NCBI GenBank assembly: GCA_016794465.1
Contig: JAEUKA010000070.1
Coordinates: 62,001-126,000, forward strand
Source: Myxococcales bacterium
Lineage (GTDB): Bacteria > Myxococcota_A > Polyangia > Palsa-1104 > JAEUJZ01
Direction of reading: 5' to 3'
DNA: 64,000 bases
The translations under genes and the position numbers were made by a program. Below are positions 1-8,160 of this stretch, one piece after another. Numbering within the stretch: the stretch's first letter is position 1; every line of letters starts with the position of its first letter. The notes under the pieces were generated by a model that saw only the letters and a program-made list of their open reading frames with translations, had not been told where the DNA came from and did not search any database.

Positions 1-561
1 CAGCTGTCGAGAGTGACCGGCGATCTAAGCCAGGTCGGCGGCGAGTTTATCAAGTACCTCATTCACGAGTTCGGTCCGTCGCTGACCGCGATGATGCTCG
101 CGACCCGCGTCGGGGCCGGAATTGCTGCCGAGGTCGGCTCGATGGTGGTGACCGAGCAGGTCGATGCGCTGCGCATGTGTGGTGTCGAGCCCGTCGAGTA
201 TTTGCTGGTGCCGCGCTTTTTGGCGACGCAGGTGATGACGCTGACGCTGGCGGTGTTCGGCGTGCTGTCGGCGGTGCTGATGGGCGCCTGGACCGCGCAC
301 CAGACCTTTCACGTGCCCTATTCGGTGTTTTTGGACATCAGCAAGGTCCGCTCCACCGACGTACTGACCGGCGTCATCAAGGCCCTGGCGTACGGCGCGG
401 CGATTCCGATCGTCAGTGGCTTTTGTGGCCTGCGCACCCACGGCGGCTCCGAAGGTGTGGGCTGGGCGACCACCCGCGCGGTGGTTTCATCGTCGTTTGC
501 GGTGATCGTGCTCGATTTTTTGATCTCGGCGCTGGCGCTTTTGACCTGGCAAGCGCACTGA
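1..561 (+). CDS. MlaE-family ABC transporter permease, 5' end outside window
   Basis: The frame is open from base 1 and ends at 561, giving 186 visible residues; the true start lies upstream. The stretch EFGPSLTAMMLATRVGAGIA followed by AEVGSM, TEQVDALR and LLVPRFLA is the signature of MlaE/YrbE permeases. These are the membrane subunits of Mla-type ABC systems that move phospholipids between inner and outer membrane. Several hydrophobic segments follow, and the protein ends in a membrane helix (VIVLDFLISALALL), as in full-length family members of about 260 residues, so roughly the first 70-80 residues are missing. The next gene is co-directional but 150 bp away across a hairpin, so it need not be in the same operon. 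The ATPase and MCE partners are not in view. Confidence 0.88.
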   Translation, partial: QLSRVTGDLSQVGGEFIKYLIHEFGPSLTAMMLATRVGAGIAAEVGSMVVTEQVDALRMCGVEPVEYLLVPRFLATQVMTLTLAVFGVLSAVLMGAWTAHQTFHVPYSVFLDISKVRSTDVLTGVIKALAYGAAIPIVSGFCGLRTHGGSEGVGWATTRAVVSSSFAVIVLDFLISALALLTWQAH

Positions 562-573
562 TGAAAGGACCGA

Positions 574-606
574 TGGCTCCGTCGAGCTAACGGACACACG
601 GAGCCA
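574..606 (+). terminator. 9-bp hairpin after the MlaE gene
   Basis: TGGCTCCGT (574-582) and ACGGAGCCA (598-606) form a perfect 9-bp stem with a 15-nt loop, 13 bases after the permease stop. No clear U-run follows, so it may be a weak or Rho-assisted terminator, or a 3' stabilising hairpin. Confidence 0.35.
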
Positions 607-713
607 CAAGATTTCCTGCTGTCTGTTTTGCCCGAGCGGGCCGAGTGATGGATAATTTCCGTGGTGTTGGACAGGGAGATCGCAAGGTGCCTGATGAGAC
701 GCCGGAGCTGCGG

Positions 714-3700
714 ATGAAGCGTTTTCTAAAATTGGGTGTGGTTGCCATGGCCGCCTGCTTGGCGCTGGCACTGACCATTTCGCGACGTGGGCCGGCGATG
801 ATGGTCGGTCTGGGTCGCACCATCGGCGCACCTTCCTCTGATCGGCGACCGTACGATCACAACCGGCTGACCACCTTCAATCAGACGCTGGGCCGGGTGC
901 TAGAGGCGTACGTCGATCCCACCCGCGTCGATCCGAAGCAGATGCTGCTGTCGGCGCTCGACTCGATTCAGAAGCAGGTCGCCGAGGTCATGGTCGAGCC
1001 GTTCCCGGAGCAAAACCGCGTCGTCATCCACGTCGACACAGCGGTGCGGGAATTTAGCATCGAGCACGTCGACTCACCGTGGGCGATGGCGCCGAAGATG
1101 CAGGAGATCTACGACTTCATCATCCAGCACCTCTTGCCCGGTACCGATAGCGAGACGCTGCGCAACATCGAATACGCCGCCACCAACGGCATGCTGTCGA
1201 CGCTGGACCCGCACTCGCTGCTGCTCGATCCGCAGACCTATCAAGAGATGAAAGTCTCGACGAGTGGACGGTTCGGCGGACTCGGGATCGTGATTCGGAT
1301 TCTCAACGGCGCGCTGACGGTGGTGCGGCCGATGAAGGGCACGCCGGCGTGGGACGCGGGGGTCCGTCGCAACGACCGCATCGTCAAGATCGACAAAGAG
1401 TGGACCGCCAACATGGCGCTCAACGACGCGGTGCAGAGGCTGCGTGGCGATCCCGATACCAAGGTCGAGGTCTGGTTCGAGCGCGACGGTGACAAGCAGA
1501 CCCGCAAGATCACGCTCAAGCGGGCCGAGATTCGCGTCCAGACCATCACCTCGCGGCTGCTCCAGACGACGACGGGGCCGGTTGGGTACGTGCGGCTGTC
1601 CCAGTTTTCGCAAAAAAGCGACGACGAGCTGCGCCAAGCCCTGTCGGAGATGAGCAACAAGCAGCCGCTGCGGGGACTGGTGCTCGATCTGCGTCGTGAT
1701 CCGGGTGGACTGCTCGACAAAGCGATCAAAGTGGCCGACGAGTTTCTGGAGTCGGGAACGATCGTGACCACCGTCGGATATGCCAACAAGCGGCGCGAGG
1801 AAACCCGGGCCGAGCCGGCGGAGCAGCCCCGCATTCCGATGGCCGTGCTGGTCGATGGACAGTCGGCGTCAGCGTCCGAGATCGTCGCTGGAGCGCTCAA
1901 GAACCTCGACCGCGCGGTCATCATCGGCAGTCGTACCTTCGGCAAAGGCTCGGTGCAGGTGCTGATGGACAACCCCGATGGCTCGGCGCTGAAGCTGACG
2001 ATTGCGCAGTATCTGACCCCGGGCGACCTGTCGATTCAGTCGGTCGGCATCATGCCAGATATCGTTCTTGAGCCAATGTCAATCAAAAAAGACAACCTGG
2101 CGCTGTTTCGTACCTACAAGGGCACGCGGGAGCAAGATCTCGACGCGCACTTGACCTCGCAGAATGCCCGCGCCAACGAAAAGCCCGTCGAGACATTGCG
2201 CTACATCTGGGTCGATCCGACGAAGAAGACGCCGACCAAGGCCACCGGGGCGCTGCTCACCGATACCGACAAGAAGGGCGGGGCAGCCCAAGGGGAAGAG
2301 GACGAAGACGACGACGCGGCGCTTCCCGACGACGATGACAACTTCATCGAGGACTTCGACATCCAGTATGCTCGGGACCTCGTCGGATCGGTCCAGGGAT
2401 ACCGTCGCCGTGACATGCTCAGCTCGGCCAAGGACTTTTTTGTTCGTCGCCAAGCGAGTGAGCTGAGCCGGCTGATCGACTCGCTGCGCAAGCTGGGGAT
2501 CGACTGGGCGCCGGTCGGCAGTCAAGCCTCCATGCCCGAGCTTACTGCGACGGTGACGACCGACAAGCCGGGACATCTGGCGCGGGCCGGTGAGACGATT
2601 CGCTTCACCGCCACCGTCACCAATCGTGGCCAAGGCAGCGCCGGGCAGGTGTGGGCGCAGCTCAAGAGCGACAACTTCCTGTACGAAGAGCGCGAGTTTG
2701 TGTTCGGTCGCATCGGGCCTGGTGAGACAAAGACGTGGTCGATTCCAGTGCGGGTGCCGAAAGACACGCTGCCGCGCCTCGATGTCGTGAAGGTGCAGTT
2801 TTTCGAGGAGCACGCCAAGGCGCCGCCCGCCCAGGTGCTGAAAGTGCAGCTGCAAGGCATGGAGCGGCCCCGCTTTGCGTATAGCTATCAGTTCATCGAC
2901 GACGGAGCCGAGTCGAACCGCGACGGACTTTTGCAAAAAGGCGAGACGGTGCGGCTGCGCGTGCTCATCAAGAACACCGGACTTGGCAAGGCGGCCAAGC
3001 CGTTTGCGCTGCTCCACAACCGCTCCGGCGAAGGCGTGATGGTGAACAAGGGGCGCTACGAGCTGGAGGCGATGGCGCCCGGCGAGCAGCGCGCGATGGA
3101 CTTTACCTTCGAGGTCAAGCCCGACTTTGGCGAGTCGATTGCCCGCGTCGAGCTGCAGGTGTGGGACTTTGCGCTACATGAAGGTGTGACCGACAAGCTG
3201 GCGTTTCCGATCGCCGAGACTCGTCCGAGCATTGAGGCGCGCAGCGGCACGGTGGTGACAAGCAAGGAGCTGACGGTGCGTACCGGCGCGTCGGCCAGCT
3301 CGGCAGAGGTCGGTCGGGTGGCGGCGGGGACTCGGTTCAAGGTAACTGGCCGGGTGGCCGAGTTTGTGCGCGTCGAGCTGGAGCCGAATCGACCGGGCTT
3401 TATTCCGTCGCAGCTCGTCAGTGAGGCCGTTCAGCCCGCCGAGATCAATCCCCAGGTCAGCTTGGTCTGGCAGGCGACGCCACCGCTGCTCGACGTGAAG
3501 GCGCCACTGTCCGTCGAGCAGCAGTCGCTGCGCCTGTCGGTGACGGCCCGCGACGATGAGCAGGTTCTCGACGGCTACGTGGTGGTGTCCAATCGCGTCT
3601 CCAAGATCGAGCACCGCAAGGTCTTTTATCGCAGCAACCGCAACGGTCCTCTCACCAAAGAGATGCAGTTCGAGGCCAACGTCCCGCTGTGGCCGGGCAT

Positions 3701-3812
3701 CAACATTGTCACCGTCGTCGCTCGTCAGTCCGGGCAGGTGCAGTCGCTGCACACGATGGTAATCAACCGGCTTGGCGACGATCCGACCCGCACCGCCCAG
3801 GTCGCGCAGTAG
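714..3812 (+). CDS. S41 family C-terminal processing protease with C-terminal CARDB-like and SH3 domains
   Basis: This is a Ctp/Prc-type serine protease of the envelope that cleaves substrates at their C-termini. From ATG 714, preceded by GGAG six bases upstream, the protein opens with a hydrophobic export segment (MKRFLKLGVVAMAACLALAL); an upstream GTG/ATG at 645/648 would add 23 residues and hide it. A PDZ domain (GGLGIVI to about residue 250) precedes the S41 core. The catalytic dyad is visible: Ser386 in SASASEI and Lys411 in TFGKGSVQ, spaced 25 residues as in E. coli Prc. After the protease come an acidic linker rich in D/E (near 2290-2350), two Ig/CARDB-like beta domains, and an SH3-like segment (TVRTGASASSAEVGRVAAGT). 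The 1,032 residues are about twice the usual Ctp length. The dipeptidase gene starts 24 bases after its stop. Confidence 0.9.
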   Translation: MKRFLKLGVVAMAACLALALTISRRGPAMMVGLGRTIGAPSSDRRPYDHNRLTTFNQTLGRVLEAYVDPTRVDPKQMLLSALDSIQKQVAEVMVEPFPEQNRVVIHVDTAVREFSIEHVDSPWAMAPKMQEIYDFIIQHLLPGTDSETLRNIEYAATNGMLSTLDPHSLLLDPQTYQEMKVSTSGRFGGLGIVIRILNGALTVVRPMKGTPAWDAGVRRNDRIVKIDKEWTANMALNDAVQRLRGDPDTKVEVWFERDGDKQTRKITLKRAEIRVQTITSRLLQTTTGPVGYVRLSQFSQKSDDELRQALSEMSNKQPLRGLVLDLRRDPGGLLDKAIKVADEFLESGTIVTTVGYANKRREETRAEPAEQPRIPMAVLVDGQSASASEIVAGALKNLDRAVIIGSRTFGKGSVQVLMDNPDGSALKLTIAQYLTPGDLSIQSVGIMPDIVLEPMSIKKDNLALFRTYKGTREQDLDAHLTSQNARANEKPVETLRYIWVDPTKKTPTKATGALLTDTDKKGGAAQGEEDEDDDAALPDDDDNFIEDFDIQYARDLVGSVQGYRRRDMLSSAKDFFVRRQASELSRLIDSLRKLGIDWAPVGSQASMPELTATVTTDKPGHLARAGETIRFTATVTNRGQGSAGQVWAQLKSDNFLYEEREFVFGRIGPGETKTWSIPVRVPKDTLPRLDVVKVQFFEEHAKAPPAQVLKVQLQGMERPRFAYSYQFIDDGAESNRDGLLQKGETVRLRVLIKNTGLGKAAKPFALLHNRSGEGVMVNKGRYELEAMAPGEQRAMDFTFEVKPDFGESIARVELQVWDFALHEGVTDKLAFPIAETRPSIEARSGTVVTSKELTVRTGASASSAEVGRVAAGTRFKVTGRVAEFVRVELEPNRPGFIPSQLVSEAVQPAEINPQVSLVWQATPPLLDVKAPLSVEQQSLRLSVTARDDEQVLDGYVVVSNRVSKIEHRKVFYRSNRNGPLTKEMQFEANVPLWPGINIVTVVARQSGQVQSLHTMVINRLGDDPTRTAQVAQ

Positions 3813-3836
3813 ATCCCGCCGGCCCGCAGTCAGCCC

Positions 3837-4877
3837 ATGACCTGGACGCCTTCCATTCCGCTCAGCGACGAAGCTCGCGCGGTTCACGCCGCGTCGACGC
3901 CGATCGACCTACACACCGACACCATCAAGTTCATCAGCCGTGGCTATGATTTTTTGGCCGAGCACGATCCATCGTGGGCGGTCCGAGGCATCGGCGGTCA
4001 CGTCGATCTACCGAGGCTGCGTGCCGGGCACATGGCCGGACTGTTTTTCGGGATCTGGACCTTTCCCAAGCCCGAGGTGGGCTGTCTCGCCGAGGCGCAC
4101 CGGCAGCTGGATGCTCTGGAGAAAGCTGCCCAGGCGGGGGCCTTTCGACTGTGCCGGTCGGCGGACGAGATCCTGGCGGCACGGCAAGCCGGCGAGGTGG
4201 CGGGGCTGTGCGGCATCGAGGGTGCGCACTGTCTGGAGCGCGGCGAGCGAAGCCAAGTCGTGGTCGAGCGGCTGCTGTCGCTGGGCCGTCGCGGTGTGCG
4301 CTATCTGGGGCTGCTTCACTTTAGTAAAAATGCGCTTGGCTTCCCGGCGATGGGCTGGGGCCAGGACCCAAGCCAGGGTCTGACTGCGCTCGGCTGCGAG
4401 ATCGTCGACGCCTGCCGCGAGTTTGGCATCTTGGTCGATCTGGCCCACATCAACCGCAAGGGCTTTTTCGACGTGGTGGCGCGCAAGCCTGGACCGCTGC
4501 TCGTCAGTCACACTGGCGTCGCTGGCGTGACTCCGCACTGGCGCAACATCGACGATGAGCAGGTTCGCGCCGTGGCAGACTCGGCGGGGGTGATCGGGGT
4601 CATCTTTGCGCCGCGCTTCCTCGGTCAAAGTGGACTTGCGGGCGTGGTGTCGCACCTTCTGCACCTGCTGAAGGTGGCGGGGGAAGACGCGGTCGCGCTG
4701 GGGTCGGACTGGGACGGCTTTGTTCGTCCCACCAAGGGGCTGGCGAGTCCCGCCGAGCTGCCGAACCTTACCGAGGCGCTGCTGCGCGCCGGCGTGCGGC
4801 CTGCGACTGTCCATAAGATCCTCGGCGAAAACGTGCTACGACTTTTGCGAGCCGTGCCACCGAAGCTGCTGGCCTAA
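3837..4877 (+). CDS. Membrane dipeptidase (peptidase family M19)
   Basis: This is a renal-dipeptidase-type zinc hydrolase that cleaves dipeptides, in bacteria often with D- or dehydro- residues. The family's metal ligands are readable in order: HTD near the N-terminus (DLHTDTIKF), the bridging glutamate in GIEGAHCLE, His in VDLAHINRKGF, His in LLVSHTGV, and the Asp in LGSDWDGF. The length of 346 residues is typical. No signal peptide is seen, so it may be cytoplasmic despite the family name. It lies 24 bp after the protease gene and 33 bp before metF, so the three are probably co-transcribed. Peptide fragments released by the protease would be plausible indirect substrates, but that link is only positional. 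Confidence 0.9.
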   Translation: MTWTPSIPLSDEARAVHAASTPIDLHTDTIKFISRGYDFLAEHDPSWAVRGIGGHVDLPRLRAGHMAGLFFGIWTFPKPEVGCLAEAHRQLDALEKAAQAGAFRLCRSADEILAARQAGEVAGLCGIEGAHCLERGERSQVVVERLLSLGRRGVRYLGLLHFSKNALGFPAMGWGQDPSQGLTALGCEIVDACREFGILVDLAHINRKGFFDVVARKPGPLLVSHTGVAGVTPHWRNIDDEQVRAVADSAGVIGVIFAPRFLGQSGLAGVVSHLLHLLKVAGEDAVALGSDWDGFVRPTKGLASPAELPNLTEALLRAGVRPATVHKILGENVLRLLRAVPPKLLA

Positions 4878-4910
4878 CCTTCGACTCTGCCAACCCGCCA
4901 CGACGAGACT

Positions 4911-5816
4911 ATGCGCATCACCGAGCGACTTCAGAAGCCCTCGCCCAGCTTTTCTTTCGAGTTTTTTCCGCCCCGTACCCAGGCCGGACTCGTCAATCTG
5001 CTGGAGACGCTGCGTGACCTCAAAGAGCTAGAGCCGTCGTTTGTGTCGATGACCTACGGGGCGGGTGGATCGACGCAGCGCTCGACGACAGAGCTGACGG
5101 CGCAGATCAAGCACGAGATTGGCATCGAGGCGATGGCGCACCTGACCTGTGTCGGCCACAGCCAGGCGCAGCTGGCACAGACGCTGGACGAGCTGGCGGC
5201 GGCAGGCATCGACAACGTGCTGGCTTTACGTGGCGACCGACCTAGCCCCACCACGGAGCCCGCCGATCGCGTCAGCAAGCCCGCCGAGCCTGGGCACGAC
5301 GACTTTGCCTACGCCGGGCAGCTGGTGCAGTTTATCCGCTCGGATCGCAAGCGCTGGCCATTCTGCATCGGCGGCGCCTGCTATCCCGAGGGTCACATCG
5401 AGTGTCCATCGCGCGAAGCCGACCTGCGGAACTTGTCGGAAAAAGTCGAAGCCGGCACCGAGTTTCTGATCACCCAGCTGTTCTTCGACAACGCGTTTTA
5501 CTTCGACTTCGTGCAGCGCGCCCAGGCGATGCGGGTGCGGGTGCCGATCGTTCCCGGGATCATGCCGATCACCAGCTTCGAGCAGGTCGAGCGCTTCACT
5601 CGGCTGTGCGGCGCGACAATTCCGATGCGGCTGCGGCTGCAGCTCGAGCGCTACCAGCGCGATCCCGAGGCCATCCTCGAGCTCGGCGTCGCCCACGCCA
5701 CGATGCAGTGCACGGAGCTGCTGTCGCGTGGGGCGCCGGGCATTCACTTTTTTACCCTCAACAAGAGCCGCGCCACCCGGATGATCCTGACGGCGCTACG
5801 CTCCTTTGGCCGCTGA
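4911..5816 (+). CDS. metF: 5,10-methylenetetrahydrofolate reductase
   Basis: This enzyme reduces 5,10-methylene-THF to 5-methyl-THF, using FAD and NAD(P)H, for methionine synthesis. The N-terminal SFSFEFFPPRTQAGLVNL and the following FVSMTYGAGGSTQ are diagnostic of MetF. LALRGD, ITQLFFDN and the C-terminal GAPGIHFFTLNKS also match the TIM-barrel family. The 301 residues are full length. ATG 4911 is followed directly by the conserved N-terminus, so the start is secure within a few codons. It closes the S41-M19-metF run. Confidence 0.95.
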   Translation: MRITERLQKPSPSFSFEFFPPRTQAGLVNLLETLRDLKELEPSFVSMTYGAGGSTQRSTTELTAQIKHEIGIEAMAHLTCVGHSQAQLAQTLDELAAAGIDNVLALRGDRPSPTTEPADRVSKPAEPGHDDFAYAGQLVQFIRSDRKRWPFCIGGACYPEGHIECPSREADLRNLSEKVEAGTEFLITQLFFDNAFYFDFVQRAQAMRVRVPIVPGIMPITSFEQVERFTRLCGATIPMRLRLQLERYQRDPEAILELGVAHATMQCTELLSRGAPGIHFFTLNKSRATRMILTALRSFGR

Positions 5817-5874
5817 CGACGACTGTGTCCTACATCGACTCGGCACCCGGTGAAAATATCCCTCGGTGCAGAGC

Positions 5875-5902
5875 TTGACAGTGTGCGCGGGGTCGTTAGC
5901 TT
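5875..5902 (+). promoter_or_regulatory. Likely sigma-70 promoter for dnaJ
   Basis: A consensus TTGACA (5875-5880) is followed after 16 bases by TAGCTT (5897-5902), 16 bases before the dnaJ start. The -10 is a poor match. No CIRCE or sigma-32-like element was seen here. Confidence 0.45.
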
Positions 5903-5917
5903 GCATTTGGCCGTTTT

Positions 5918-7090
5918 ATGAGCTCGCAAAAGCGTGACTATTACGAAGTGCTCGGAGTGTCTCGGACTGCCGACGACGCCGAGTTAAAGAAGGCCTACCG
6001 TCGGATGGCGATGGAGTTTCATCCCGATCGCCGACCGGGGGACAAGGAAGCCGAAGACAAGTTCAAGGAGGCTGCCGAGGCGTACGCGGTGCTCTCCGAT
6101 GCCGAGAAGCGCAGTCTCTACGATCGCTTTGGTCATCAGGGACCCGCGCAGAGCGGCTTCTCGGGTGGCTTTGGCGGCATCGAGGACATCTTCTCGGCGT
6201 TCGCGGACATCTTTGGCGGAGGCGGCGGCTTCCCCGGAGGCGGCGGCGGGCGTCGGGTCCCACGCGGCGACGACATCGAGACCGAGCTTACGGTGGCGTT
6301 TTTGGACGCCGCTCGTGGAACCAAGCGCGAGATCGAGATCGACCGCCACTCCGCCTGTGAGACATGTAAGGGATCTGGCGCCAAGCCCGGCACCCAGCCG
6401 CAGCGCTGTCGCACCTGTCAAGGTCGCGGTCAGGTTGCGCATCAGCAGGGCTTTTTTGTCATCTCGACCACCTGTCCGCAGTGTCGGGGCGCCGGCTCAC
6501 AGATCAGCGAAAAGTGCGGCAGCTGCAAAGGCGCCGGCCAGGTCGCCAAGCGCGCCACCGTCAGCGTCACCGTTCCAGCGGGCATCGATGATGGCCAGCG
6601 GCTGCGGCTCAGCGGACAAGGCGATGCCAGCTCACAGCAGGGCGGAGAGGCTGGGGATCTGTATGTGCTGATTCGCGTCCAGGCCGATCCGCGCTTTGTC
6701 CGCGATGGCGACGACCTGTGGACCGATGTGCCGCTGACGTTCGCGGAAGCTGCGCTCGGTACCCGCATCGAGGTGCCTACTCCGGAGGGCAGCGAGCACA
6801 TCGAGGTCGCACCGGGCACCCAGCCGCTGTCGAAGCAAGTACTGTCGGGACGCGGCATGCCCAACGTGCGTGGACGCGGACGAGGCAACCTGATCGTCCG
6901 CTTTGTCGTGCTGGTTCCCAAAGAGCTGTCGTCGGAAGCCCGCGAGCTGATCGAGAAGCTGGGACCGCACCTGTATAGCCCGCGCAGTGCTGCCTCGACG
7001 GAAGTGCCGGACGACGAAGCTCCTGAGGACCACCACGAGTCCGACAAGGGCTCGGTCTTCGATCGCCTGTTCCGCAAAAAGAAAAAATAG
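5918..7090 (+). CDS. dnaJ: Chaperone DnaJ
   Basis: This is the Hsp40 co-chaperone that stimulates DnaK ATPase. The complete type I architecture is present. The J-domain runs from DYYEVLGVSRTA with the HPD motif in FHPDRRPGD, and is followed by a Gly/Phe-rich linker (GFSGGFGG, then GGGGGFPGGGGG). The zinc domain has four CxxCxGxG repeats (CETCKGSG, CRTCQGRG, CPQCRGAG, CGSCKGAG), and the two C-terminal beta domains follow. The length of 390 residues is normal. The C-terminus ends in a basic tail (RLFRKKKK). No dnaK or grpE is nearby; the next gene is bioB, 68 bp downstream. Confidence 0.96.
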   Translation: MSSQKRDYYEVLGVSRTADDAELKKAYRRMAMEFHPDRRPGDKEAEDKFKEAAEAYAVLSDAEKRSLYDRFGHQGPAQSGFSGGFGGIEDIFSAFADIFGGGGGFPGGGGGRRVPRGDDIETELTVAFLDAARGTKREIEIDRHSACETCKGSGAKPGTQPQRCRTCQGRGQVAHQQGFFVISTTCPQCRGAGSQISEKCGSCKGAGQVAKRATVSVTVPAGIDDGQRLRLSGQGDASSQQGGEAGDLYVLIRVQADPRFVRDGDDLWTDVPLTFAEAALGTRIEVPTPEGSEHIEVAPGTQPLSKQVLSGRGMPNVRGRGRGNLIVRFVVLVPKELSSEARELIEKLGPHLYSPRSAASTEVPDDEAPEDHHESDKGSVFDRLFRKKKK

Positions 7091-7158
7091 CTGCGCCTCA
7101 ACCGGTCCCTGTGGGATGGCGCGCCGCGACCGCTTCTAACTCGTGTTATAAGCCGCCC

Positions 7159-8160
7159 ATGCACAGTGCCTCTCAGGCTGAAGCCGGCTCCGCAGCGACG
7201 GGGCAGCCCACAATGCTTACCATTCCGGATGTCCGCGCAATCTACGACCTGCCGCTGCCTGAGCTGGTGCGGCGCGCCATGCTTGTTCATCAGGCCCATC
7301 ACGACCCGAGCGAGGTTCAGCTGTGCTCGCTGCTGTCGGTGAAGACGGGCGGGTGTCAAGAAGACTGCGGTTATTGTCCCCAGTCTTCGGCGCATGGCAG
7401 CGTCCCGCCCGAGGCCATGCTCAGCGTCGAAGAAGTCCTGTCGAAGGCGCGCACGGCCCAGCAAGCGGGAGCGACCCGGTTCTGCATGGGCGCGGCCTGG
7501 CGCAGCGTCAAGGACGGTCCGGCATTTGAGCGGGTCCTCGACATGGTGCGCGGCGTCCGCACGCTCGGGATGGAAGCCTGCGTCACCCTCGGGATGCTCA
7601 GCGACGATCAGGCGGCGCAGCTGGCCGAGGCGGGACTGACGGCCTATAACCACAACCTCGATACCTCGCGGTCGTTTTATGGGAAGGTCATCACGACGCG
7701 GACCTACGACGACCGGCTGCTGACCTTGCAGCGAGTCCGTCGAGCCGGCGTCAGCGTCTGCTGTGGCGGCATCATCGGTATGGGTGAGTCGACGGATGAT
7801 CGCTGTGCGCTGCTGCATACGCTGGCCTCACTCGATCCACCGCCGGAGAGTGTGCCGGTCAATGCGCTCGTCGCGGTTCCCGGAACGCCACTTGAGGCCC
7901 GGCCCAAGATCGATCCGCTGGAGCTGGTTCGCACCATCGCCACCGCCCGCATCCTCATGCCGAAGAGCCGCGTCCGTCTCTCCGCCGGTCGAACCGAGCT
8001 GAGTCGCGAGGCCCAGGTGTTGTGCTTTCTCGTCGGTGCCAACTCGATCTTTTACGGCGACAAGCTGCTCACCACCGGCAACCCCGACTGCGACGAGGAT
8101 CTGGCGCTGCTTCACGCCGCCGGCCTTCATCCTGCGCCGCCCGAGGCTGCTCACGCCTGA
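7159..8160 (+). CDS. bioB: Biotin synthase
   Basis: This radical SAM enzyme inserts sulfur into dethiobiotin. The cluster motif appears as CQEDCGYC (CxxxCxxC) within SVKTGGCQEDCGYCPQSS. AYNHNLDTSRSFYGK and GGIIGMGES are standard BioB signatures, and RTELSREAQVLCFLVGANSIFYGDKLLTT contains the conserved C-terminal block. From ATG 7159 the protein is 333 residues, the usual size; an upstream GTG at 7111 would add 16 unconserved residues. Its TGA overlaps the ATG of the next gene (GH13-radical SAM fusion), implying translational coupling. Other biotin genes are not in the window. Confidence 0.95.
   Translation: MHSASQAEAGSAATGQPTMLTIPDVRAIYDLPLPELVRRAMLVHQAHHDPSEVQLCSLLSVKTGGCQEDCGYCPQSSAHGSVPPEAMLSVEEVLSKARTAQQAGATRFCMGAAWRSVKDGPAFERVLDMVRGVRTLGMEACVTLGMLSDDQAAQLAEAGLTAYNHNLDTSRSFYGKVITTRTYDDRLLTLQRVRRAGVSVCCGGIIGMGESTDDRCALLHTLASLDPPPESVPVNALVAVPGTPLEARPKIDPLELVRTIATARILMPKSRVRLSAGRTELSREAQVLCFLVGANSIFYGDKLLTTGNPDCDEDLALLHAAGLHPAPPEAAHA

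Noticed and set aside
5820..5917. CIRCE or sigma-32 control of dnaJ
   Set aside because: No TTAGCACTC/GAGTGCTAA dyad and no CTTGAA-N-CCCCAT pattern in the intergenic region.
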